DNA of 13,310 nt from a bacterium (GTDB lineage: Bacteria > Bacillota > Clostridia > Oscillospirales > Acutalibacteraceae), in the NCBI GenBank assembly GCA_020626545.1, contig JAHKZS010000211.1:1-13310 (forward strand). Reading direction: 5' to 3'. Position 1 is the first letter of the stretch. Each line of letters begins with the position of its first letter. Shown here piece by piece: positions 6,693 through 13,310 of this stretch. The position numbers and the translations under genes are program-made. Under the pieces are notes generated by a model. That model had not been told where the DNA came from and did not search any database. It saw nothing but the letters and a program-made list of their open reading frames with translations.

Positions 6693-9114
6693 TTATATCG
6701 CTTCTGTAGCGGTAGAGAATACAACTTACTCGTTCGATAAAATTTTTGACTACAGCGTAAGCGAAGAACTCATATCCGATATCAAAATCGGCAAGCGTGT
6801 AATGGTACCTTTCGGCAGCGGAAACCGCAAGCGACAGGCGATGGTAATGGATATAAAAAAAGGCAGCGCCGATAAGCTGAAATCCGTTATATCCGTTCTC
6901 GATAAAGAGCCTGTGCTTACCGAGGAAATGGTAAAGCTCGCCGAGTTTATGAAGGACAGGTACTTTTGTACCTATTACGACGCGATAAAAACTATGCTCC
7001 CCGCCGGTATTAATTACAACATCTCCACGCTCTATACTGCGGTAAAGGGTGTAGATACCGAAGCGCTCGCCTTGGATGAGCAACAGGTTTACAACTTCCT
7101 TTTGTCGAAGAAAAAGCCCGTTAAAAGCGAAGTCCTTTCGGAAACTTTAGGGTTAAAGCCCGAGGTTTTCGACGAGCTTGTATCGAAAGGTTATCTCCGT
7201 AAAACCGACGAAGCTTTCCGTAAGGTCGGCGACGCTTTATTGAAGATGGTCGCGGTAAATGACGAGGCTGACCTAACCGGCGTTAAGCTCAGCGAAAAGC
7301 AGAGCAGGGTTTTAGAAACTCTGCAAACCGTCGGCACAGCTTCGGTAAAAGAAATCTGTTATTTTACAGGCGTTACGGCTTCGGTAGTTGATAATCTTGT
7401 TAAGAAAAACCTCGCGTATTATTACGAGGAGGAGGTTTTCAGGAACGAGAATTATAATTCTCAAAAAGAAAATAAAGAGATAATTTTAACCGAACAACAG
7501 ACCTCGGCGTATAATAATCTGCTTAAAGATTATAACGACGAAAAGGCTCACGTCAGCCTGCTTTTCGGGGTAACGGGTTCGGGAAAAACCTCTGTATTTT
7601 TAAAGCTTATAGAAAAGGCGCTCGAGGACGATAAGGGCGTAATCGTTATGGTGCCCGAAATCTCCCTGACGCCTCAGTTTATTAATATTTTTAAGACTAA
7701 GTTCGGCGATGACTTAGCCGTGTTCCACAGCGCGCTCTCCTTGGGCGAAAGGCTCGACGAATACAAGCGCGTGCTAAAGGGTAAAGCCAAAATCGCGATA
7801 GGAACCAGAAGCGCTTCGTTCGCTCCGTTTAAAAACCTCGGGCTTATAATTATGGACGAGGAACAGGAGCATACCTATAAATCCGAAGCTAATCCACGTT
7901 ATCAGGCGCGAGAGGTCGCGAAGTTCAGGGCGGCTGAAAACAACGCCCTGCTTGTACTATCCTCCGCGACTCCCGATATAGAAACCTACTACAACGCCGT
8001 AAAGGGAAGGTATTCCTTTAATAAGCTCACCCGGCGTTACGGAAAGGCGATACTCCCCGAGGTGAGAATAGTCGATATGAATGAGGAAATTGCAGAGGGC
8101 AATACAACTTTATTCTCGAAAGATTTACTAGCCTGCCTTGAGGAAAATCTTGAAAAAGGTAACCAGAGTATTTTGCTTCTAAACCGCAGAGGTCATAACA
8201 CCTTCGCGGTATGCTCTAATTGCCGGGAAACCGTGACCTGTCCGAATTGTTCCATATCGCTGACTTATCACAGCGCAAACAGCAAGCTGATGTGCCATTA
8301 CTGCGGATATTCAATGAATTATTCGAGCGAATGTCCGACTTGTCACAATAAAACTCTGCGTTTCGGCGGAGCCGGTACTCAGAAAATCGAACAGCAGTTA
8401 AGCGAGCTTTTGCCCGGCGCGCGAGTTCTAAGGCTCGACACCGACTCCACAATGCGTAAATCCTCCCACGAACGCTATTTAAACGCTTTCGCTCAGGGTG
8501 ATTACGATATTCTGATCGGAACCCAGATGGTAGCTAAAGGGTTGAACTTCCCTAAGGTTACCTTAGTCGGAGTGCTTAATCCCGACTCTATGCTATACGC
8601 CGACGACTACCGAAGCTTCGAGAGAACATTCTCTCTTTTAACCCAGGTAGTAGGCCGAAGCGGACGAGGCGATAAAAAGGGTATAGCGCTTATCCAGACT
8701 TTCACTCCCGAGAATAACGTCATCTCTATGGCGGCGGCTCAGGATTACGAGAAGTTTTACGACAGCGAGATTAAAATCCGCGAGGCTATGCTTTATCCGC
8801 CGTTCGCCGATATTTGTATGGTTGGATTTGTTTCCGATAAGCATTTAGGCGTTATAAAATCCTCTAATGATTTTATGAAAAAACTAATTGATACAGCTAA
8901 AGAGGATTACTCCGATATTCCGCTTAGAATACTCGGACCGTCACCGGCTCAGGTAGCTAAAGTAAGTAATAAGTATAGGTATAAAATTATTGTAAAATGC
9001 AGAAATACTAAGCGGTTTAGACAGCTCTTAGCTGAAACAATCCGAAAGTTTAATTCTGTAAAAGAAAATAAAAGCACTACAGCGTATATAGATATGAACG
9101 CTTTGTCATTTTAA
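6685..9114 (+). CDS. priA: Primosomal protein N' (replication restart helicase PriA)
   Basis: PriA is a superfamily 2, 3'-to-5' DNA helicase that recognises stalled or repaired forks and reloads the replicative helicase. The 809 residues are close to the Bacillus PriA length. The N-terminal 3'-DNA-end-binding domain covers about 1-105. Then come the Walker A GVTGSGKT at 295-302, the Walker B-type box DEEQEHTYK at 391-399 (the E. coli form reads DEEH), and SSATP at 426-430. Eight zinc-binding cysteines sit at 510, 513, 519, 522, 537, 540, 550 and 553. The helicase motifs IGTQMVAKGLNFP (611-623) and QVVGRSGRG (654-662) follow, then YPPF at 704-707. There is no clear ribosome binding site; the ATG lies inside the rpoZ end with an 8-base overlap, suggesting translational coupling. 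The last 300 bases are noticeably more AT-rich than the middle. Confidence 0.97.
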   Translation: MTDYIASVAVENTTYSFDKIFDYSVSEELISDIKIGKRVMVPFGSGNRKRQAMVMDIKKGSADKLKSVISVLDKEPVLTEEMVKLAEFMKDRYFCTYYDAIKTMLPAGINYNISTLYTAVKGVDTEALALDEQQVYNFLLSKKKPVKSEVLSETLGLKPEVFDELVSKGYLRKTDEAFRKVGDALLKMVAVNDEADLTGVKLSEKQSRVLETLQTVGTASVKEICYFTGVTASVVDNLVKKNLAYYYEEEVFRNENYNSQKENKEIILTEQQTSAYNNLLKDYNDEKAHVSLLFGVTGSGKTSVFLKLIEKALEDDKGVIVMVPEISLTPQFINIFKTKFGDDLAVFHSALSLGERLDEYKRVLKGKAKIAIGTRSASFAPFKNLGLIIMDEEQEHTYKSEANPRYQAREVAKFRAAENNALLVLSSATPDIETYYNAVKGRYSFNKLTRRYGKAILPEVRIVDMNEEIAEGNTTLFSKDLLACLEENLEKGNQSILLLNRRGHNTFAVCSNCRETVTCPNCSISLTYHSANSKLMCHYCGYSMNYSSECPTCHNKTLRFGGAGTQKIEQQLSELLPGARVLRLDTDSTMRKSSHERYLNAFAQGDYDILIGTQMVAKGLNFPKVTLVGVLNPDSMLYADDYRSFERTFSLLTQVVGRSGRGDKKGIALIQTFTPENNVISMAAAQDYEKFYDSEIKIREAMLYPPFADICMVGFVSDKHLGVIKSSNDFMKKLIDTAKEDYSDIPLRILGPSPAQVAKVSNKYRYKIIVKCRNTKRFRQLLAETIRKFNSVKENKSTTAYIDMNALSF

Positions 9115-9141
9115 ATAATGGGTTAATTATGAGGGGTAAAA

Positions 9142-10365
9142 ATGAAGAAATTAACGTGTTTTATACTCTTATGTCTAATAATCTCGGGGTGTTTTATCGT
9201 AGGCTCCTGCGATACGAGCAACCCTTTCGCTCCCGAAAAAGACGAAAAAATGGAAATAGGCGAGGTTGTAACTAAGCCCGAGGAAAAGGCGGGAACCGAA
9301 CCCGTGACGACTGCTCCGCCCGAGGTAAAGACAGTAGCCTCGTCGGAATTGAGTAAGTCCCAATATAAACGGCTCGTATCATCTTTCGACAGCTTAATCT
9401 ACAGCTACGGCTTCGAGGGCGAGGTTTACGTTACCGAACACAATAAGCCTATCTATAAAAAGGGCGTAAACTACGCCGATAAAAAGAGAAAGATTAAAAA
9501 CAACGAGTATACTATATTCAGGGCGGCGTCTATTACAAAGCAGTTCACCGCCGCGGCTATAATGATACTTCAGGAGCGCGGCAAGCTCTCCGTTAAGGAC
9601 AAGCTCAGCAAGTATTTCCCCGAGTATCAACACGCTGATAAAATCACCCTCGACGATGTTTTGAGGATGAGAGCGGGAATCCCCGACTATATGAATTTCT
9701 ACTCCAATGTCGCTAATCTTTTCCCGGAAAAAACCGATCCGTTTAAAAACACCTCCGCTAAGAACCGCGCGTTTATAAAGAAATCGTTTATGGAAGATCC
9801 GCTCCTCTTTACTCCGGGAGCTACATTTAAGTACTCAAACAGCGGATACCTTCTCTTGGGCGAGATTATCGAAAAGGTCAGCGGACAAACCTACGAAAAC
9901 TTTATACAGACAGAAATCTTCGATAAACTCGGTATGAAGTATTCGGGATTTATCGAGAATATGGATAAATCTCTCGGGAAAAACGTAGCCCGTCCCTATA
10001 ACTATTCCAAAGGCCAGACCGATGTTTTCAAGATAAAAGGCGCGGCGTACGCCTGCGGTAATATCTACTCTAACGCGGTCGATCTCGCTAAATGGGCTGA
10101 CGGCTTGAGAAAGAATAAAATTATGTCCGCTAAATCGTTCAAGGCTATGATTTCGGACAAAGGCTCAGGCTACGGCTACGGACTGTTTGTACAGGGAAAT
10201 GGCAAAATAGTATTCCATACAGGAAACCTCGCTCCTTATAATTCGATTATACTGCTCTCTATGGGCGGAAACGAGTTCACGAGTATAGTGCTAAGTAACT
10301 ATAATTACTACGCGAGCGAACGTCTCGGAAAGGCTCTGCGTGAGGTTTACGCGGGATACTTCTGA
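9142..10365 (+). CDS. Serine-hydrolase lipoprotein (beta-lactamase/class C PBP-like), copy 1
   Basis: A 407-residue exported serine hydrolase of the beta-lactamase-related (Pfam Beta-lactamase, class C/PBP-like) family. The signal peptide offers two possible lipid-attachment cysteines, Cys17 (ISGC) and Cys23 (VGSC). Cys23 aligns with the single site of the next gene, so it is the likelier one. A Glu/Pro/Thr-rich linker spans about 24-66. The catalytic motifs are S130-I-T-K133, Y231-S-N233 and H359-T-G361; the last replaces the KTG of classical beta-lactamases, as in many esterase- or D-peptidase-like members. The substrate cannot be told: peptidoglycan peptide, ester or amide are all possible, and 'beta-lactamase' should not be assumed. 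GAGGGG lies five bases before the ATG. It follows priA after 27 bases with no terminator and overlaps the next gene by one base. Confidence 0.9.
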   Translation: MKKLTCFILLCLIISGCFIVGSCDTSNPFAPEKDEKMEIGEVVTKPEEKAGTEPVTTAPPEVKTVASSELSKSQYKRLVSSFDSLIYSYGFEGEVYVTEHNKPIYKKGVNYADKKRKIKNNEYTIFRAASITKQFTAAAIMILQERGKLSVKDKLSKYFPEYQHADKITLDDVLRMRAGIPDYMNFYSNVANLFPEKTDPFKNTSAKNRAFIKKSFMEDPLLFTPGATFKYSNSGYLLLGEIIEKVSGQTYENFIQTEIFDKLGMKYSGFIENMDKSLGKNVARPYNYSKGQTDVFKIKGAAYACGNIYSNAVDLAKWADGLRKNKIMSAKSFKAMISDKGSGYGYGLFVQGNGKIVFHTGNLAPYNSIILLSMGGNEFTSIVLSNYNYYASERLGKALREVYAGYF

Positions 10366-11450
10366 TGTTAAAGAAGAAACTAACCTGCGTATTTCTAAGC
10401 TTAATTATTTTGGGCGGAATTTTTATAACGTCCTGCTCGGGTAATAAGCCTGTCAAAAAGAAATCCGAAACCTTAAGCGAAAGTTACGATAAGCTGTTAA
10501 AAAAGCTCGTCTTTAAGGGCGAGTGTTACGTAACCGCCGGCGGTAAGGAAATTTACGACAGGGGAATAGATTACGCTAATAAAGATAAAAAGATTAAAAA
10601 TAATAAATACACTCTCTATCCCGCGGCGTCCGTGACTAAGCAGTTCACCGCGGCGGCGGTAATGATTCTTTGCGAGAGGGGAAAGCTCTCCGTTAAGGAT
10701 AAGATAGGTAAATTCTTTCCCGATTATAAGTACGGCGAAAGTATTACCGTGGACGACTTGCTCAGGATGCGTTCGGGAATCCCGGACTATATAAATAAAA
10801 AAACATCCGAGGTATTTCCCGAGGGCTATAATCCCGAAACTCACTCCGCCCGAGAGAACAGAGAATGTATCTACAAAAAGATAAAAACACTTCCGCTCAA
10901 TTTTAAGCCCGGCGAAAAGTTCGAGTACACAAACAGCGGATATTTCCTGCTGGCTGAAATTGTCGATAAACTCAGCGGGACATCTTATAAAAGCTTCCTT
11001 AAAAAAGAGTTTTTCGACAAAATCGGTATGAGTTCAACAGGCTTTATCGACGATATAAAAAATACCCTCGATAATTACGCCCGTCCGTACGGCGATAAGT
11101 CAAAGAGCCTTGATATTAATATTAAAGGCATAGCTTACGGCAGCAGCGATATTGTAACTAACGCCGTTGACCTATCTAAATGGGCGTACGCTCTGCAAAG
11201 CGGTAAGATCGTAAGCAAAAACGCTCTTTCGGTTATGACCGAGGCTGAGGATAAATACGGCTGCGGATTGTATGTTTCGGATGATAAAACTTTCGCTCAC
11301 CATACGGGAAGTTTTGTACCGTACCGCTCGGCTGTATTATTTACGCTCGGGAATAAAAATTTCAACTGCGTAGTATTCACTAACAGCGGATTCGTACAGG
11401 TCGATTATTTAGCGGAAAGCTTATATAAAGAATATTTTAATAAGAGGTAA
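10365..11450 (+). CDS. Serine-hydrolase lipoprotein (beta-lactamase/class C PBP-like), copy 2
   Basis: A 361-residue paralogue of the preceding gene with the same architecture but almost no linker after the lipid-attachment site. The lipobox ITSC puts the mature N-terminus at Cys24. The catalytic motifs are S89-V-T-K92, Y188-T-N190 and H313-T-G315. Around the active serine 24 of 27 residues (87-113) equal copy 1; divergence is greater at about 143-180 and near the C-terminus, where substrate loops often lie. All three motifs are intact, so both copies are probably active. Its ATG overlaps the stop of copy 1 (TGATG), implying coupled translation and expression in similar amounts. The likely site of action is the outer face of the membrane, on peptidoglycan or other wall esters or peptides; the substrate is unknown. 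def starts two bases after its stop. Confidence 0.9.
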   Translation: MLKKKLTCVFLSLIILGGIFITSCSGNKPVKKKSETLSESYDKLLKKLVFKGECYVTAGGKEIYDRGIDYANKDKKIKNNKYTLYPAASVTKQFTAAAVMILCERGKLSVKDKIGKFFPDYKYGESITVDDLLRMRSGIPDYINKKTSEVFPEGYNPETHSARENRECIYKKIKTLPLNFKPGEKFEYTNSGYFLLAEIVDKLSGTSYKSFLKKEFFDKIGMSSTGFIDDIKNTLDNYARPYGDKSKSLDINIKGIAYGSSDIVTNAVDLSKWAYALQSGKIVSKNALSVMTEAEDKYGCGLYVSDDKTFAHHTGSFVPYRSAVLFTLGNKNFNCVVFTNSGFVQVDYLAESLYKEYFNKR

Positions 11451-11452
11451 TT

Positions 11453-11974
11453 ATGGCACTCAGAGAAATTGTAAAAAAAGGCGACGACGTCTTAGTAAAA
11501 AAATGCAGAGAGGTTGTAAAATTCGACGACCGCCTCGCTATGCTTATTGACGATATGATAGATACTCTCCGCGACTCAGGCGGGGTAGGCTTAGCCGCTC
11601 CCCAGGTCGGAATGTTGAGGAGAGTTGTTGTAATAGAAATCGACGAGGAACAGGGAGTTATCGAGCTTGTTAACCCCGAAATAATCGAAACCTCGGGTAA
11701 ACAGGTAGGACTCGAGGGCTGTTTAAGCCTTCCGGGACAGTGGGGAATATCCTCCCGTCCTTACAGAGTTACCGTAAAGGCTCAGGACAGAAACGGTAAG
11801 GAGTTTACCATTAAGGGCGAAGGTCTTTTGGCTAGGGCTTTTTGTCACGAACTCGACCATCTCGACGGAATTTTATACGATACTCGGGTAGAGAGAATGC
11901 TTTTCCCCGAAGAAATCGAAAAGCTTAACGCGGGCGAGCTCGATTTGTCCGACGAATGTTATATTGAGGAATAA
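11453..11974 (+). CDS. def: Peptide deformylase
   Basis: Peptide deformylase is a metal-dependent enzyme that removes the formyl group from the N-terminal methionine of new proteins at the ribosome exit. The three family motifs are complete: GVGLAAPQ at 44-51, EGCLSLP at 88-94 and HELDH at 132-136. The metal ligands are therefore Cys90, His132 and His136, with Glu133 as the general acid/base. Length, at 173 residues, is normal. The N-terminus ALREIVKKGDDVL is typical for the family. AAGAGG sits in the last codons of the upstream lipoprotein gene, five bases before the ATG. It pairs functionally with fmt, six bases downstream, which adds the formyl group that this enzyme removes. Confidence 0.97.
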   Translation: MALREIVKKGDDVLVKKCREVVKFDDRLAMLIDDMIDTLRDSGGVGLAAPQVGMLRRVVVIEIDEEQGVIELVNPEIIETSGKQVGLEGCLSLPGQWGISSRPYRVTVKAQDRNGKEFTIKGEGLLARAFCHELDHLDGILYDTRVERMLFPEEIEKLNAGELDLSDECYIEE

Positions 11975-11980
11975 GGCTGT

Positions 11981-12892
11981 ATGAATATTGTTTTTATGGG
12001 TACGCCTGATTTTGCCGTACCTACTCTAAAAAAACTCGCCGAAAGCGAACATAATATCCTAGCTGTATTTACCCAGCCCGATAAGCCTGTCGGTAGAAAA
12101 CAGGTCTTAACTCCGCCGGACGTAAAAGTCTGCGCCGAAAGTTACGGATTAAAGGTGATACAGCCCGTAACTCTAAAAGATGAAAATTCTATAAAAGAAA
12201 TAAAATCTCTTAACCCCGACGTAATAGTCGTAGTCGCTTACGGAAAAATTCTCCCCAAGGAGATACTCGATATTCCTAAAAACGGCTGTATCAACGTTCA
12301 CGGCTCGCTTCTGCCGAAATACCGAGGAGCCGCGCCGATTCAGCAAGCCGTCCTAAACGGCGACAAGCTTACGGGCGTTACTACGATGTATATGGGCGAG
12401 GGCTTGGATACCGGAGATATACTCCTCAAGTCCGAAACCGAAATCGGCGAGAACGAAACCTCAGCCGAGCTGTTCGACCGATTAGCCGAGCTCGGAGCCG
12501 ATTTACTCATTGAAACCCTCGATAAGCTCGACAGTATCACCCCGGTTAAACAGGATGAATCCAAGGCGACTTATACCAATAAAATTACAAAAGATTTGTG
12601 TCCTATCGACTGGAACAAAACCGCCCGTGAAATTCATAACCAAGTTCGAGGTCTCCAGACATGGCCCGTGGCGACATCTAAGCTCGGCGGTAAGGATATT
12701 AAAATCCACTCAACCCTTTTCTGTGATAAAAGCGGAAAAGCGGGGGAGATTATTAGTATAAATCCGCTCACAGTAGCTTGCTCGGAGAACTCGCTTATTA
12801 TAAACGAGCTCCAGCTGAGCGGTAAAAAACGTATGAGCTCTAAATCATTTATGCTCGGACATCCACTTAAAGTCGGGGATAAATTCGAGTAA
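11981..12892 (+). CDS. fmt: Methionyl-tRNA formyltransferase
   Basis: Fmt transfers a formyl group from 10-formyltetrahydrofolate to the methionine on initiator tRNA, which is needed for efficient translation initiation. The 303 residues include the N-terminal GTPDFAVP (7-14) and the catalytic triad Asn105, His107 and Asp143. The triad lies in INVHG and GLDTGD, with the same 36-residue His-to-Asp distance as in E. coli Fmt. The tRNA-contacting loop is SLLPKYRGAAPI (109-120). The C-terminal OB-like domain spans about 205-303 and includes the RGLQTWPVA segment. It starts six bases after def; TAAGG lies four bases before the ATG and GAGG twelve bases before it. The next gene, a zinc metalloprotease, starts eleven bases downstream with a strong site. 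Confidence 0.97.
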   Translation: MNIVFMGTPDFAVPTLKKLAESEHNILAVFTQPDKPVGRKQVLTPPDVKVCAESYGLKVIQPVTLKDENSIKEIKSLNPDVIVVVAYGKILPKEILDIPKNGCINVHGSLLPKYRGAAPIQQAVLNGDKLTGVTTMYMGEGLDTGDILLKSETEIGENETSAELFDRLAELGADLLIETLDKLDSITPVKQDESKATYTNKITKDLCPIDWNKTAREIHNQVRGLQTWPVATSKLGGKDIKIHSTLFCDKSGKAGEIISINPLTVACSENSLIINELQLSGKKRMSSKSFMLGHPLKVGDKFE

Positions 12893-12903
12893 AGGAGAAA
12901 CTT

Positions 12904-13310
12904 ATGGGATATTTCAGCTATCTTTATTACTACGACTGGAGCTATTTAATCTTTATGCTCCCGCTAATTATATTCACCCTCGTTATTCAGGGTATAATGA
13001 ATTCCACATTCAGAAAGTACAGCGCAATCCGCAACTCCAGAGGAATAACAGGCGCTCAGGCGGCTGAACGCGTACTTATGCAAAACGGAGTTACAGGCGT
13101 TCGCATTGAGCCTGTTCAGGGAAGCTTTACCGACCATTTCGACCCGAGGTCTAATGTAATAAGACTATCCGAACCTGTGTATAACTCCAACTCAATCGCG
13201 GCTGTGGGAGTAGCCTGTCACGAAGCAGGTCACGCCGTACAGCACGCTCAGGGTTATCTTCCTAATAAAATCAGAAGCGTAATTCTGCCCGCCGCTAATA
13301 TCGGCAGTAA
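12904..13310 (+). CDS. yugP: YugP-type membrane zinc metallopeptidase, C-terminus cut off by window edge
   Basis: The first 135 residues of a neutral zinc metallopeptidase of the YugP family (Pfam Zn_peptidase_2). It opens with an aromatic N-terminus and a transmembrane segment at about 13-32. The segment DHFDPRSNVIRLSEPVY (77-93) and the zinc motif HEAGHAVQHA (106-115, with His106, Glu107 and His110) are diagnostic. Such proteins usually have about 220-230 residues, so roughly 90 are missing beyond the window. The physiological substrate is unknown; the membrane location suggests envelope protein turnover. AAAGGAG begins at the fmt stop codon, six bases before the ATG. In several clostridial genomes this gene follows fmt and precedes rsmB, so rsmB is the expected next gene. 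Confidence 0.93.
   Translation, partial: MGYFSYLYYYDWSYLIFMLPLIIFTLVIQGIMNSTFRKYSAIRNSRGITGAQAAERVLMQNGVTGVRIEPVQGSFTDHFDPRSNVIRLSEPVYNSNSIAAVGVACHEAGHAVQHAQGYLPNKIRSVILPAANIGS

Noticed and set aside
6646..7083. Antisense open frame of 145 codons across the rpoZ/priA junction
   Set aside because: It is a codon-composition shadow of priA. There is no ribosome binding site or recognisable domain, and priA is clearly the real gene.
10355..10375. Possibility that the two hydrolase genes are one gene split by a frameshift
   Set aside because: Each has its own signal peptide, lipobox and all three catalytic motifs; the TGATG overlap is ordinary coupling.
10497..10844. Antisense open frame of 115 codons inside the second hydrolase gene, with a similar one inside the first (9394-9633)
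   Set aside because: Both mirror the conserved hydrolase coding sequence; the resemblance to each other follows from the paralogy of the sense genes.
1..13310. Mobile element, prophage, CRISPR array, toxin-antitoxin or defence genes
   Set aside because: No transposase, integrase, regularly spaced repeats, terminal inverted repeats or defence-type domains were seen on either strand.

Overview
The window looks like a chromosomal segment from a low-to-moderate-GC Gram-positive bacterium of the class Clostridia, probably Ruminococcus-like or another member of the Oscillospiraceae. The grounds are the gene order yicC-remA-gmk-rpoZ-priA-def-fmt-(yugP type), a Firmicutes arrangement; AAAGG/GGAGG ribosome binding sites; two tandem lipoproteins; and a secreted protein ending in a dockerin-like repeat pair, common in ruminococci. 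This placement is inference from content, since no search could be run. I see no rRNA, tRNA, CRISPR array, insertion sequence or phage gene, and no gene-free stretch longer than about 256 bases.

Left part (1-4615). A truncated minus-strand gene (1-523) encodes a membrane protein with a very acidic cytoplasmic tail. It diverges, across an AT-rich 256-base region, from a plus-strand alpha-phosphoglucomutase gene (780-2498). That gene converges on a minus-strand secreted propeller/dockerin-like gene (2550-3824), with one bidirectional terminator between them. Upstream of the secreted gene on the same strand lies yebC (3881-4615), which has its own promoter and its own terminator.

Right part (4787-13310). 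A divergent promoter region (4616-4786) serves yebC on the left and a long, tightly packed plus-strand operon on the right: yicC, remA, gmk, rpoZ, priA, two paralogous serine-hydrolase lipoproteins, def, fmt and a truncated YugP-type zinc metalloprotease. Gaps are 27 bases or less, with overlaps at rpoZ/priA (8 bases) and between the two lipoproteins (1 base). No internal terminator was seen. The operon joins RNA turnover, envelope/matrix regulation, GMP phosphorylation, RNA polymerase assembly, replication restart and N-terminal processing and formylation for translation initiation. The serine-hydrolase pair is the accessory part: a local duplication set between priA and def, which are usually adjacent.

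Most of the window is conserved housekeeping DNA. The points most worth a second look are the lipoprotein pair, the degenerate dockerin-like tail, the repeats at the yicC promoter, and the GC-rich hairpin just before the phosphoglucomutase ribosome binding site. I did not find a convincing undescribed multi-gene system.
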